NCBI GenBank assembly: GCA_002700365.1 | Contig: PADB01000012.1 | Coordinates: 558,001-622,000 of the forward strand | Origin: Kordiimonas sp. | GTDB lineage: Bacteria > Pseudomonadota > Alphaproteobacteria > Sphingomonadales > Emcibacteraceae | Reading direction: 5' to 3' | DNA length: 64,000 bases | Shown: positions 19,311 to 28,774 of the stretch, one piece after another | Numbering within the stretch: the stretch's first letter is position 1 | Layout: each line of letters opens with the position of its first letter | Notes under the pieces: model-generated | Seen by the model: the letters and a program-made list of their open reading frames with translations, nothing else | Told to the model about the DNA's origin: nothing | The model's database searches: none | Program-made: the position numbers and the translations under genes

Positions 19311-22229
19311 TCAAAGACCTGCATTGAATTCGTTTTTATAACTTTCCATAAAGCCTTCAAGCTTATCCACAGAAGCAATACTTTCAGTCAAAATACGTAC
19401 ATTCTGCGGCCCTTCTTCGGGTTTTGATGTAATCAAATCAAATGCTTCCGCATATAGGCCACCTTGCATCAACGGCCAATAACGTTGTCGCAGCTGGCGT
19501 AAACCCGGTGAGTTTTCATCCAGGGCCATCGCCACGGCTTCACGCATCAACGTACGGCGTTCATCTTGGCTTAGGTCTCTATTCTTATTGTCGCGCGAAG
19601 ACAGAAGCTTCTCAGCATTACGCACAACTTCCGACCAGTTCTCAGCTCCCCAATAAATATCCGCGCGCAACAGCTCCACGTCCCGGCCCTGCTTTTCTTC
19701 CAGAAGGATTTCTGCCTCCTCATAACGCCCCAGCTCAATCAAGGCACGCGCCTCAATAAGGTCTCTGCGATGTGCCACATCGTTTGGAATTTGTTGATGA
19801 CGTGTTGCCATCAATATACCCAAAGCCTTGTCAGGCTTTGAATCCAGAATATAAATCATTGCCAAACGGCTGGCGATATCAGCCTGCGCCACACCTTTCA
19901 AACGATGCTTAACCTGATGTTCTAATAACCCTGCCGCACGCTCCAACAGATCCACAGCAACCAGACGATCCGCAAGCCGACGGATCATTTTATCGCCATC
20001 TGCCCCCAAAGGCGTTAATTCGCGAAAATCGTAATATAAAGCCATCGCCTTTACAGGCGGTAAGATATCCGCCTGACCATCAAGAAACAAATCCCGGTAA
20101 ATATCCGACATCAGCTTGGTAATATCTCGCGTTTTGGAGGACTTGGCAAAATAGGTCGCTGCCTGACGTAATGTTTCGAAACCTGTCCGAAATTCTTTTT
20201 CTTCGATATACAATTCACCCAAACGATAAAGGAGATCCAGTTCAAATCGGTCTCCACGCCACGCAAACCGCAATCTTTCCATCTGGTCAATTGCATCTAG
20301 AGACGATAATTCATCCCGTAAATGTTGAGCATTAATCATCGTATATTGAGCCAAGGCCGCTGTTTGCCTCTCGCCGGCCCGTACAACCTTTTCCAGCAAT
20401 TCACTGGCACGGTCCCAATCGCCTTCTTGTTGATACAACCGCGCCCGCCAATATTCCACCTGCGTATATTGATCGTTAGGCAACGGCATCTGTTCCAGAA
20501 CACTCAGTTCTTGTTGCATTAATTCGGCATTTCCGGCCGCGTAAGCGGCCCGCAAAGCTGCCAATTGAAATGCGGCCCGCTGGCGTATCGGATATAACGA
20601 CAGGATGTCTACACCGCGCTCATAAGACAGTAAGGCCTGTGGATATTGCCCCATCGCTTCATAAGCAATAGTCTTCCATAAATACGCATCCAGCTCCGCA
20701 TTCAATCGCTGATGACTTAGCAATTTTAAAGCACTGTCATAACGGCGCAGGTGGACCTGAGCGATGGCCAAAACGGCACGGTATTCTGGGCTGTCTTCTA
20801 ATTCCGGGTCATCTTCACGCATCAACATTAATGGCCCCAAGGCATCCGCAGCAAAACCATGCCCAAGATAAAAACGCGCCAAATTCCACCGTGATTGATT
20901 ACGTTCTTCTTCGGTGGCGATCGCTAGTCGATATAATAATTCATGCTTATTTTCAGTAAAATCACCATCCGGCAAGGGGCCACGCTTCCACGCTTCCAGA
21001 TCAATTAAACGGCCACTCCCTGCGTAATCGTTCTGCCCATCTTCACCTTCCGCAGCAAATCGATTTGACAATTTGCCTTTTGTGACCGCCAGTTCCCCTG
21101 CACTGGCCAATCCAACCCCGTTACGGTAGTGATTAGCACTAATATCGTCTGCCAATAACTGTAAGGCGATACCCTGCGCCGTACTTAGAATTGTAAACTG
21201 ACTATATTGTCGGGGGCGAACAACACCCTGACTGCTATTTCCTAGCGGTACGACCGTCAACTCGTCGCCAATGTCTGGGTCGGTAATCTTTATAACCTGC
21301 CCCACTTTATTTGCTGACAAAAAGAATTGATCCCCCTGGCCGCTGCCGCGCTGCAAACCGACCGGCACGGGCACACGTGGCACCGTCAAATTCTTTTTAA
21401 TCTCAAAATGCCATCCTTGATCCTTTAACGCCGCCTGAAGGTGATGGCCCTTTTTTACATGATAGCGCAGCACAGTTGCATTTTCATGCTCCACCTGACG
21501 CGCTTCTATAATTGGCCCGTCGTCAATTTTCTCGACCTGCGTCTGATCCACAGAAAACAGTTTATCAAACACGATCCAGATATGCTCTCCGCGCATGAAA
21601 GCCGCGGCAGAACCTGTATAAGGAAAATCCAAAGACAAAATTTCCCCACTTTTTGATACTGCCATTGGCATAGGCAGCAAATCATCTTTCTTTAGTTGAT
21701 CCCCAGCCAGGACCCTTGCCGCTCTTTCAATTTTTTGCGCTTTTTGGTCTAACGTTTCTGTAGCCCTTTTGGGCTGTGCGGCCAAAGCCTGCGGGACAGT
21801 TTTTTCAATAAGGTCAACTGCAATCTTGGTCCCATCCCGAAAATGTTTTAGGCGCGAAGGCTCCCGGACCTCAAGAGCGACAACCACCTCCTGCCCTTCT
21901 ATCTTTGCCGTCGGGGATCCGAAAAAGCGCAAAGGTCGTTGCGTTAACCGGCCAAAATTGAACGATGCTGCCCTATCAAAACGAATAATCAACTCAGTGC
22001 CGTTTAATTCAGTGCTGTAGGGAATAATTTCCTGCCAATCAAAAACAATACGGCTGAAAGTTGGGTGGTCTGCAGAACGTACATTTACACTTTCCCCGGA
22101 TTGCTGGGCATTTGCCGAGCTGAATATTACTGACAGCGCGATAAAGCTGGCCAGACACAGTAATAATCCTGACTTTATGGTGAGCCCCAGCTTATCAAAG
22201 ACAATATATAACGGCTGTAAAGACAGCAT
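19311..22229 (-). CDS. Large periplasmic TPR protein of the flagellar motor block
   Basis: 972 residues with a signal peptide (hydrophobic core about residues 18-38, cleavage near SANAQQ). Residues 45-145 form a beta-rich domain (SRIVFDWQEIIPYS, ELIIRFDRAASFNFGRL), reminiscent of AMIN-like wall or secretin-associated domains. From about 420 to 960 the protein is helical with TPR-type repeats (for example LARFYLGHGFAADALGPL, AIAQVHLRRYDSALKLL and TIAYEAMGQYPQALLSYE). It follows the two MotB-like genes by 13 bases, so a job at the motor-wall interface is likely. That is inference from position; I know no characterised member. Confidence 0.78.
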   Translation of the reverse strand: MLSLQPLYIVFDKLGLTIKSGLLLCLASFIALSVIFSSANAQQSGESVNVRSADHPTFSRIVFDWQEIIPYSTELNGTELIIRFDRAASFNFGRLTQRPLRFFGSPTAKIEGQEVVVALEVREPSRLKHFRDGTKIAVDLIEKTVPQALAAQPKRATETLDQKAQKIERAARVLAGDQLKKDDLLPMPMAVSKSGEILSLDFPYTGSAAAFMRGEHIWIVFDKLFSVDQTQVEKIDDGPIIEARQVEHENATVLRYHVKKGHHLQAALKDQGWHFEIKKNLTVPRVPVPVGLQRGSGQGDQFFLSANKVGQVIKITDPDIGDELTVVPLGNSSQGVVRPRQYSQFTILSTAQGIALQLLADDISANHYRNGVGLASAGELAVTKGKLSNRFAAEGEDGQNDYAGSGRLIDLEAWKRGPLPDGDFTENKHELLYRLAIATEEERNQSRWNLARFYLGHGFAADALGPLMLMREDDPELEDSPEYRAVLAIAQVHLRRYDSALKLLSHQRLNAELDAYLWKTIAYEAMGQYPQALLSYERGVDILSLYPIRQRAAFQLAALRAAYAAGNAELMQQELSVLEQMPLPNDQYTQVEYWRARLYQQEGDWDRASELLEKVVRAGERQTAALAQYTMINAQHLRDELSSLDAIDQMERLRFAWRGDRFELDLLYRLGELYIEEKEFRTGFETLRQAATYFAKSSKTRDITKLMSDIYRDLFLDGQADILPPVKAMALYYDFRELTPLGADGDKMIRRLADRLVAVDLLERAAGLLEHQVKHRLKGVAQADIASRLAMIYILDSKPDKALGILMATRHQQIPNDVAHRRDLIEARALIELGRYEEAEILLEEKQGRDVELLRADIYWGAENWSEVVRNAEKLLSSRDNKNRDLSQDERRTLMREAVAMALDENSPGLRQLRQRYWPLMQGGLYAEAFDLITSKPEEGPQNVRILTESIASVDKLEGFMESYKNEFNAGL

Positions 22230-22242
22230 AATGCACTACTCT

Positions 22243-22983
22243 CTATTGCAGGATCGGGGCCTTGACAGCCTTACCACTTCGCTGGCTATCCTGCACGATA
22301 ATATCCACACGCCGCCCAAGTAAATACCGTTTGTGCAAGGGAATGTCCTCACTGAGCTCGTCAAAACGTGACGAACCATAGCCAAAGGCCTTTATCTCTG
22401 ACGGATAGCCTGACTTTTTAAGAATATCAGCAACGATAATGGCTCGCGCCAATGAAAGCTCCCAGTTGGACGGATATCTATCGTCTTGGGGTAAGGACGG
22501 ATCAGAATGCCCTCCAACAGAAACTTCATTACGTAAAAAGCGCAAACTTTCCCCCAGCTCCCTCAAGGCATCATGTGCCTCCTCCGATAATGCCGTTGTC
22601 CCTTCTTTGAAAACCAAATCCGCAGGCAACGATATCGTCAAAGAGTCGCCTTTATTTTCCAATGTCGCCCGTTGCAGCAACCCATTATATTCCAGTTTTT
22701 CTTGTAGAACGCTGTAGAGATATTCAAGGCTTAAACCCTTTTCCTGAGGAATAAGCGATGTATCATATTTCTTCCATTCCTTTTCCGATACAAAGGAACG
22801 TTCTGGGTTCAAATGCTCACTCAAGGCTGTCACAACGCTTTCCCATTGTGATACCTGTACGCTATTCATGGAAAACATTAGCACGAAGAACGTTAACATC
22901 AACGCCAGCAGATCCGCAAAAATCACGAGCCAGCTTGTGGTCGTTTTTTTCTCTTCTTGCGGCGGGCTAAAGCCTGTGCTCAT
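22243..22983 (-). CDS. MotB-like stator protein with intact aspartate
   Basis: 246 residues. A single membrane helix near residues 17-39 reads WLVIFADLLALMLTFFVLMF. The Asp (about residue 24) matches the proton-carrying Asp of MotB. The C-terminal OmpA/MotB peptidoglycan-binding domain is complete (VGGHSDPSL, NWELSLARAIIVADIL, GYGSSRF and GRRVDIIV). It overlaps the second MotB-like gene by 4 bases. No MotA is present in the window, so its channel partner must be encoded elsewhere or be unconventional. Confidence 0.87.
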   Translation of the reverse strand: MSTGFSPPQEEKKTTTSWLVIFADLLALMLTFFVLMFSMNSVQVSQWESVVTALSEHLNPERSFVSEKEWKKYDTSLIPQEKGLSLEYLYSVLQEKLEYNGLLQRATLENKGDSLTISLPADLVFKEGTTALSEEAHDALRELGESLRFLRNEVSVGGHSDPSLPQDDRYPSNWELSLARAIIVADILKKSGYPSEIKAFGYGSSRFDELSEDIPLHKRYLLGRRVDIIVQDSQRSGKAVKAPILQ

Positions 22984-23846
22984 TTCAGCCCTCCCACAGT
23001 TTTTAAGCCTGTACTGGCGACCTGTGCAGGGGAACGTGCCTTTTCAGCAAAATCCCGATCACCCAGCTCTGGCTGTTGTGAATCGGAAATGTAAAAGTCT
23101 CTCACGGCACGCTCTGAAACATCATTTTCAGGTTGACTGCTCTCCTGCTCTGCAGGCAGGTCCTGTAAAGCAACGGCTTTACTCATAAATGTCATGGACA
23201 AACGACGCCGTGGCCCCTTGCCTACACCAATCGTCAGCACATCTTCCGCAATACCTTGTTTTTGCAAGTAAGCAATAAGCGCACCCGAACGTTGAATAAT
23301 AAAATTATCCCAATATTTCGGGCCTTGAGGCAAAGTATCTCCTGTATATAGTAAGATACTTAATTCGCGCCTTTCATTTTTTCGCCCGCCCTTCAGAAAC
23401 GTTGTCAGGTTCCGTAAAAACTCATCCTGATCCGGACGTAATGCTATTGTTCCTTCATAAAACAGATCGTCTGTGGAAAATTCAATCCGCAGCACATCAC
23501 CGCCTGTTTCTGGGAAGCGTCCCTCAAACCCAATCAGACTGGCAAAAACACCTTTCAACTGATCGTAAAATTCATCATTAGGGGCAATTGCATCTGCGCT
23601 TGCCTGCACATCAACAAAATCCGCCTTTGGTTCGTGTTCATGCTTGAAGGCGCGCGTCACACTCTCGGTCGCAGCCGCAACCCTATTTTTTTCCTGATTT
23701 GATATGGAATTCAGAACTACAAAAAAAGCTAATAAAATAAGGTATAATGACACTAACGTACCATTGATATTTCCAGCACCACCATGATTGTCTTCACTCT
23801 GCGGCGAAGACCCCCACTTTTTATCCTGAAAATCGTTCCCTAGCAC
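22980..23846 (-). CDS. Divergent MotB-like protein lacking the proton-carrying Asp
   Basis: 288 residues with the MotB layout: a short N-terminus, one helix (NINGTLVSLYLILLAFFVVL, about residues 27-46), a periplasmic part and an OmpA-like domain. The key positions are lost: the helix has no Asp, GHTD of the OmpA domain is replaced by LYTGDTL, and the last 80 residues are an unstructured Gln/Glu-rich tail. The start is a GTG with a weak ribosome site. It overlaps the intact MotB-like gene by 4 bases, so the two are probably made together and may form a heteromeric complex. Inference only. Confidence 0.75.
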   Translation of the reverse strand: MLGNDFQDKKWGSSPQSEDNHGGAGNINGTLVSLYLILLAFFVVLNSISNQEKNRVAAATESVTRAFKHEHEPKADFVDVQASADAIAPNDEFYDQLKGVFASLIGFEGRFPETGGDVLRIEFSTDDLFYEGTIALRPDQDEFLRNLTTFLKGGRKNERRELSILLYTGDTLPQGPKYWDNFIIQRSGALIAYLQKQGIAEDVLTIGVGKGPRRRLSMTFMSKAVALQDLPAEQESSQPENDVSERAVRDFYISDSQQPELGDRDFAEKARSPAQVASTGLKTVGGLK

Positions 23847-23886
23847 CTGTTGTCACTTTCTTCTTCCCGCCTGATTTCAGCAAGGA

Positions 23887-24501
23887 TTAATCAAAACTCG
23901 CTAAAAGGGCATCAATGTCTTCCTGCGAATTACCCTGGCCTTCTAGCTGTGGCCCGTGGAGAAGATCTTCGTTTGACATTTCTTCTGGAGCTACGCCGCT
24001 TTCGGCCTGCTCTAGTTCTGTGTCCCCGACCATATTCGCCAGACCGGACATCTGTTCCATCAAACGTTCTAATAGTTCCGTAACCTTTTTAATTCTTTGG
24101 CCCGTGATATCTTGAAACGACGATGCTTCAAAAATCTGTGTTGACAAGGTCATAAGCTGTTCGCTGCTCTGCCCGTTCTCAGAAGACGACATATCTCCTA
24201 ATGTCTCGGCCACGCTCATCATTGTGCCGGCCGCCTCTTCTGTTGCGGAGACGACTGCAGATAATTCTTCCAGCGCATTTGGAATATCAACGGACGCCGC
24301 TTGGAAGCTATGCATTTGCAGCAAGTCTGTTTTCAGTGCGTCAAAAAGAGATAGAACCTCCAGAGCCTGTGACTCCTTGTCAGGTTGCCCCTGCACTAAA
24401 GCATCCACATAGCTTTCACTGATAACAGCAATATCATCCACACTTATTTTTTCATCTGTCTCTTGCAAATAAGCCGCCCTGTTTGTTAGTGCTGTCACCA
24501 T
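23887..24501 (-). CDS. cheZ: CheZ-like chemotaxis phosphatase
   Basis: 204-residue all-helical protein. The CheZ catalytic segment is clear: FEASSFQDITGQRIKKVTEL, where the Gln of QDITGQ dephosphorylates CheY-P. The C-terminus (EDIDALLASFD) resembles the CheY-P binding tail of CheZ. It lies 40 bases upstream of the MotB-like pair and 118 bases downstream of motE in the motor block. Confidence 0.88.
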   Translation of the reverse strand: MVTALTNRAAYLQETDEKISVDDIAVISESYVDALVQGQPDKESQALEVLSLFDALKTDLLQMHSFQAASVDIPNALEELSAVVSATEEAAGTMMSVAETLGDMSSSENGQSSEQLMTLSTQIFEASSFQDITGQRIKKVTELLERLMEQMSGLANMVGDTELEQAESGVAPEEMSNEDLLHGPQLEGQGNSQEDIDALLASFD

Positions 24502-24619
24502 TGCATTCCCCGATGCTTTTTCTCAATTCTCACGTCCATACGATAAACATATAAAGAGCACACACTATGAACACATAAAGAGAATGTAACTGAAACAGAT
24601 TAATGCCCTGTAAACGTCA

Positions 24620-25312
24620 CTAACCTTCAAATTCAGGTAATTTTTTTCTGGTGGCTAACTCAACCGTTAGTGCCTTCGCCGCGCCCGAAGACATTTTTGC
24701 CAAAATGGGGGCAACTTTCTTTTCCTGCATCCGCTCAATGACGCTAATCAAAATATCCAGCTCTAATTCATTAAAAATGCGGGCCGCATCCTTGGGTTTC
24801 ATGTTGGAATACACTTTCACCAGACTATCCAGCTGTGCCTTTTCCTTTTGGTCATGTTGATTAACCAACGTCTGTATGCGTGTCTCGATATTTTTCAGAC
24901 TGGCGATTTTATCATCCAGACGCTTTTCCGTTGCCCGCAGCAACCTCTCCCTCATATCAAGATCTTTTGCTCTACGGTCTAACTGTTCTCGACGTAAAGA
25001 CAGATCTTGCAGCAATTCGATCTCAGAACGGCTTAATAACGGCGGCATAGACTGCCTTTTTTCAGTCGATACATCCACATCCGGCTCAGCCGATGACGTC
25101 TCGCTTTCTCCTTCAGACGCCACACTGTCTCCCTCTCCCGCCGGGGTCGTCGCCGCAACCTGGTCCGCAACGGTTTCAGTATCCCCCTTTTGCGCCGCAC
25201 GGGCATCTTGCAGTACTGTGTTTATCCCCAATGTCACATCCACCGCTTTTAAAGTGAAAAGCAATCCTGCACATATCAGCAATGTCGGCAAAAGACGGAA
25301 ACGCACTAACAT
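24620..25312 (-). CDS. MotE-family protein (MgtE N-domain-like)
   Basis: 230 residues from the ATG at 25312. A signal anchor at about residues 5-27 is followed by a low-complexity acidic stretch, a long coiled coil (about 95-165, SLRREQLDRRAKDLDMRERL) and an MgtE-N-like helical domain at the C-terminus (NMKPKDAARIFNELELDI, then MSSGAAKALTVELA). This layout marks the MotE/FlbB-like periplasmic proteins found in alphaproteobacterial flagellar loci, thought to act with stators. The start ATG overlaps the stop of the upstream DUF6468 gene by one base (TGATG). Confidence 0.85.
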   Translation of the reverse strand: MLVRFRLLPTLLICAGLLFTLKAVDVTLGINTVLQDARAAQKGDTETVADQVAATTPAGEGDSVASEGESETSSAEPDVDVSTEKRQSMPPLLSRSEIELLQDLSLRREQLDRRAKDLDMRERLLRATEKRLDDKIASLKNIETRIQTLVNQHDQKEKAQLDSLVKVYSNMKPKDAARIFNELELDILISVIERMQEKKVAPILAKMSSGAAKALTVELATRKKLPEFEG

Positions 25313-25851
25313 CAACGCGCCCCCCTCAGAGCTTTAAGCACCTCATTATCATCCCCCTCTTGCGCCTCCATAGCACCGCCTTTATTGATGGCATCCTCTC
25401 CCACATCAACACCGTCTGTTCTCACATCTTCTGCCGCTGTAGAAGTGATCTCATCCAAAGACAATTTACGGCCAAGCCCTTTCTTTACTGTGCTTGTTTT
25501 CTCGCTTACATCATCAGCCCCTGCTGACGTGCCACCGCCCACCAGTCCCTGCTCTATACGGTCGGCTAAGTTGGCACCAGCTTCGGTTATAAAAGACAAT
25601 TCATCACTTAATGCGCGCGCCTTGATGATCTCATCTCGCAAATTTTTCTCTGCAGCCCCTGCAGCAGACCTTAACTGACTAATCCCTTGTTGTGCGCGCG
25701 TAATTGCTTCGTTTAGCGAGGCAATCTGTGATGCCATTTCCTCACGTGTGTTACGAAAAGCTGTTAATTTACGATTTAAAACCAGACAATAACCAATCAT
25801 CACGACCAGCAAGACGGCCACCACAGCTTCGAGTATCAAACCTGCTCCCAT
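25312..25851 (-). CDS. DUF6468 protein of the fliM-motE block
   Basis: 179 residues: a membrane helix at about residues 5-26 (ILEAVVAVLLVVMIGYCLVL), then a coiled coil (RNTREEMASQIASLNEAITR) and a disordered acidic tail. Proteins of this form (DUF6468) regularly sit between fliM and motE in alphaproteobacteria; their exact job is not known. It starts 3 bases after fliM ends and overlaps motE by one base. Confidence 0.83.
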   Translation of the reverse strand: MGAGLILEAVVAVLLVVMIGYCLVLNRKLTAFRNTREEMASQIASLNEAITRAQQGISQLRSAAGAAEKNLRDEIIKARALSDELSFITEAGANLADRIEQGLVGGGTSAGADDVSEKTSTVKKGLGRKLSLDEITSTAAEDVRTDGVDVGEDAINKGGAMEAQEGDDNEVLKALRGAR

Positions 25852-25854
25852 GTC

Positions 25855-26964
25855 TTATTCCTCCGGCTCGTCCATGCTTTCGATTTTCACCGCGACATAT
25901 TTACCGACCCGGCCCATTTTTCCGGTCATCATCGCAATACCGGAACACCGCAAATGCACATCCGCATCCGGTGCTGTATTCAAAAGTAACGTCTGGCCGA
26001 CTTCCAAGCCCATAACCTCCCCAAGAGACATGGTTTGTTCGTCCAACACCGCATCCACGGGTACTTCTGTATGCCACAGTTCATTTGCCAGATGGTTTTC
26101 CCAAATGCTATCGCGACCAAACTTTTCCCCCATAAATCGCTGTAAAAGCAATTCGCGAACGGGCTCAATCGTCGCATAGGGCAATATCATTTCCAGACGT
26201 CCGCCCCGCTCTTCCATATCAGCACGCATTTTTACAAGTAAGGCTGCATTTGTGGCCTGTGCAATGCTGGCAAAACGGGGATTGGTCTCTAACCGGTCTA
26301 ACGTAAACGTCACAGGCGACAAAGGTTCAAAGGCCGCGCTGAGATCTTTCAATATCAACGCGATCATCCTTTCCACCAATGTCTGCTCTATGGTGGTATA
26401 AGGACGCCCTTCGATACGCATCGGGGCTGTACCGCGCCGCCCCCCCAGCAAAGCATCAACAACCGAATAAATGAGATTGCTGTCAATGGTCATCAAGCCA
26501 TAGTTATCCCACTCCTCGGCACGGAATACAGCTAACATTGCGGGTAAGGGTATAGAATTCAGATAATCGCCGAAACGAATAGACGTCATATTATCGGTGG
26601 AAATTTCAATATTATCAGATGTAAAGTTACGCAAAGATGTAGACATCATCCTTACAAAACGATCAAAAATAATATCCAACATAGGCAGACGTTCATAGGC
26701 AACGAGACCGCTGTTTATCAATGCCTGTATACCAGATCGGCTCTGGCCATCATCATCCGCGCCATCAAAACCGAGAAGACTATCAATCTCAGTCTGGTCC
26801 AGAACTCTTTCGTTCTGGCCCATATCATCAGCCTCTATGCCATCATCAGCCGCAATATCGTCTGCAACAGCTGCAAGTGGGTCATCATCATCCAGATCCC
26901 CACCTGCCATTGCCGCCCATTCTGCCGCGACGGCATCGTCATCAATTTCTTCTTCGTCTGCCAT
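25855..26964 (-). CDS. fliM: Flagellar motor switch protein FliM
   Basis: C-ring protein that binds CheY-P and sets rotation. 369 residues. An acidic N-terminus (MADEEEIDDD) is followed by the CheY-binding-type segment LDQTEIDSLLGF, the middle domain (LPMLDIIFDRFVRMMSTSLR) and the SpoA-like C-terminal domain (LGLEVGQTLLLN-type segment). It follows fliL after 17 bases. The acidic extension before LDQTEIDSLL is longer than in enteric FliM, as in other alphaproteobacteria. Confidence 0.95.
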   Translation of the reverse strand: MADEEEIDDDAVAAEWAAMAGGDLDDDDPLAAVADDIAADDGIEADDMGQNERVLDQTEIDSLLGFDGADDDGQSRSGIQALINSGLVAYERLPMLDIIFDRFVRMMSTSLRNFTSDNIEISTDNMTSIRFGDYLNSIPLPAMLAVFRAEEWDNYGLMTIDSNLIYSVVDALLGGRRGTAPMRIEGRPYTTIEQTLVERMIALILKDLSAAFEPLSPVTFTLDRLETNPRFASIAQATNAALLVKMRADMEERGGRLEMILPYATIEPVRELLLQRFMGEKFGRDSIWENHLANELWHTEVPVDAVLDEQTMSLGEVMGLEVGQTLLLNTAPDADVHLRCSGIAMMTGKMGRVGKYVAVKIESMDEPEE

Positions 26965-26981
26965 CTTCGCTCTATTTCGTC

Positions 26982-27524
26982 CTAATTGATGAGCATTTCT
27001 TTAAACAACACATCATGTACGCGTGTTGGGTAGACCGCTTCGTTGACGCGGATTAATAATTCCTCTTTGAGCCGGAACATACCTGCGGATCCGTTCAGGT
27101 CTTCCAAACGTAATTCCCGAAGATAAACCTGAAAATTGTCGATCACCCTTGGCATTTTTGCCTCAAGGTCGGCCATCGCACTTTGCTTATCAACTTCCAA
27201 CGCCACCTGTAATTTCAGATAACTTGATTTATCACCAGCCGTATTTAGGTTTACTAAAATCGGTTCCAATTCCATGAACAACAGTTCGGTTGGCTCATTT
27301 GCCGATGTGCCGTCATTATTTCCACCTTCTGCCTCCATTGCGGCGGTTTCTGCTTGGCTTTCCGGCGTGTCATCACCACCGGTCATCAACATCACACCAA
27401 TACCAGCCCCGATCAGCAATAGCACAGGTAAGACGATAAACAGGATTATCTTCTTACCCCCGAACTTCTTTTTATCCAGACCTTCCACTAGGTCATCAGT
27501 TTGATCGTCTGCCTCTTCGCTCAT
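26982..27524 (-). CDS. fliL: Flagellar basal body-associated protein FliL
   Basis: 180 residues: a basic cytoplasmic start, one membrane helix (IILFIVLPVLLLIGAGIGVML, seen in two parts), a disordered acidic linker, then the conserved periplasmic domain (MELEPILVNLN to FKEMLIN). It supports the stator around the motor. First gene of the minus-strand motor block fliL-fliM-DUF6468-motE. Confidence 0.95.
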   Translation of the reverse strand: MSEEADDQTDDLVEGLDKKKFGGKKIILFIVLPVLLLIGAGIGVMLMTGGDDTPESQAETAAMEAEGGNNDGTSANEPTELLFMELEPILVNLNTAGDKSSYLKLQVALEVDKQSAMADLEAKMPRVIDNFQVYLRELRLEDLNGSAGMFRLKEELLIRVNEAVYPTRVHDVLFKEMLIN

Positions 27525-28011
27525 TATCCTTACCCATCCGATTTTTTATGTCTTCGGATTATTTATTTTTATTCTTCACCGACGCCTGCTCACACAACAT
27601 CCCATTATCAGTTCAATCATCCACGACGTAAAAAGGCCCATATATATGGCTCCCTACAGTCACGGAACTCTTAACAGAATGTAAACCCTGTTCGTTAACA
27701 AGACGTTGCCAACAGCTTACTATGTTTCTGTATTTATGGTTAACAAAATTGCCGGCATTGTGAAAGAGATAATGGTGATACAGACCATACTACCTCCTTT
27801 GCCCCAACTGACATAAAATATCATAGGGCAAGCCTTGCCGGGTAAGTCATGCCTCCTTCAAGGCATAAAATCACTTCTAACTCGCAATAAAATAAATACT
27901 TATTTCACATATACCATTGATATAACATAACTTTTTACGAAACTTATGTTTCTGGCACACCTTCTGCATTAAGACATTCGGGATCAATCGAATGGCCAGA
28001 AGGACCACGAG
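27525..28011. other. Divergent intergenic region between fliL and flgF
   Basis: 487 bases without a gene. It holds a sigma-54 promoter for flgF at its right end and a small hairpin (ATGCCT, loop CCTTCA, AGGCAT at 27849-27866). No clear promoter for fliL could be read by eye. Confidence 0.8.
27953..27968 (+). promoter_or_regulatory. Sigma-54 promoter of the flgF operon
   Basis: TGGCAC-ACCTT-CTGCA. GG and GC are separated by exactly 10 bases, as required at -24/-12, with one deviation (C for T) in the -12 element. It lies 44 bases before the flgF ATG. Confidence 0.8.
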
Positions 28012-28752
28012 ATGGACACGACATTATATGTAGGACTATCACATCAAGTCGCGATGCGCCGACAAATGGACATCATCGCAAATAACATTGCCAACGTGAA
28101 TACGGCGGCTTTCAAACGCGAAAGTGTTATGTTCCGGGAATATATAAAAGACCTGGAAGGGAATAGCACCAATGCGCTGGACAAAGTAGCGTTCGTTCAG
28201 GATTACGGGGTACATCGCCGTATGACCGAAGGAAAACTGAATGTCACAGACAATCCGCTTGATGTCGCCATAGGCGGCGATGGCTTGCTGGTTGTCGAAA
28301 GGCAAGACGGCAGCAAAGCTTATACCCGAAACGGACATCTTCAACTGTCTGAGGATGGCATACTAAGCTCATCCAGCGGTCATGCTATTTTAGATAACAG
28401 CGGCCAGAAAATACAATTTCCACCTGAAACGACAAACATTAAAATCGCCGAAGACGGCAGCATATCCACAAAAGAGTCAGGTTTCGTTGCCCGGTTAGAT
28501 GTCGTTGTTTTTGACGATTACAGCCAACTAAAAAAGGCTGGGGATAGTTTGTATACAACAACAGAACAACCCAAACCGTCTGAAAATTATAAAATTGCCC
28601 AAGGACTTACAGAAACATCAAACGTGGCCCCGATCGTTGAGATCGCCGCGATGATTAATGTCAGTCGTAGTTATATGTCAATGGCACGAACCTTGGAAAA
28701 TCTACAAAAATCGCAAAGCCAGGCTATTAACCGTCTGGCGAATTTCAGCTAA
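28012..28752 (+). CDS. flgF: Flagellar basal-body rod protein FlgF
   Basis: Distal-rod component, 246 residues. It opens with the rod motif (MDIIANNIANVNTAAFKRES) and ends with the matching helix (SRSYMSMARTLENLQKSQSQ). The central beta domain has NPLDVAIGGDGLLVVE and AYTRNGHLQLSEDG. AAGGA lies 7 bases before the ATG. First gene of flgF-flgG-flgA-flgH under a sigma-54 promoter. Confidence 0.96.
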   Translation: MDTTLYVGLSHQVAMRRQMDIIANNIANVNTAAFKRESVMFREYIKDLEGNSTNALDKVAFVQDYGVHRRMTEGKLNVTDNPLDVAIGGDGLLVVERQDGSKAYTRNGHLQLSEDGILSSSSGHAILDNSGQKIQFPPETTNIKIAEDGSISTKESGFVARLDVVVFDDYSQLKKAGDSLYTTTEQPKPSENYKIAQGLTETSNVAPIVEIAAMINVSRSYMSMARTLENLQKSQSQAINRLANFS

Positions 28753-28774
28753 CGAGGATAAAGGGAACAATATA

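Noticed and set aside
27671-27685. TTAACAGAATGTAAA as a CtrA box for fliL or flgF
   Set aside because: One half site is imperfect (TAAA); in AT-rich intergenic DNA such partial matches are expected by chance.
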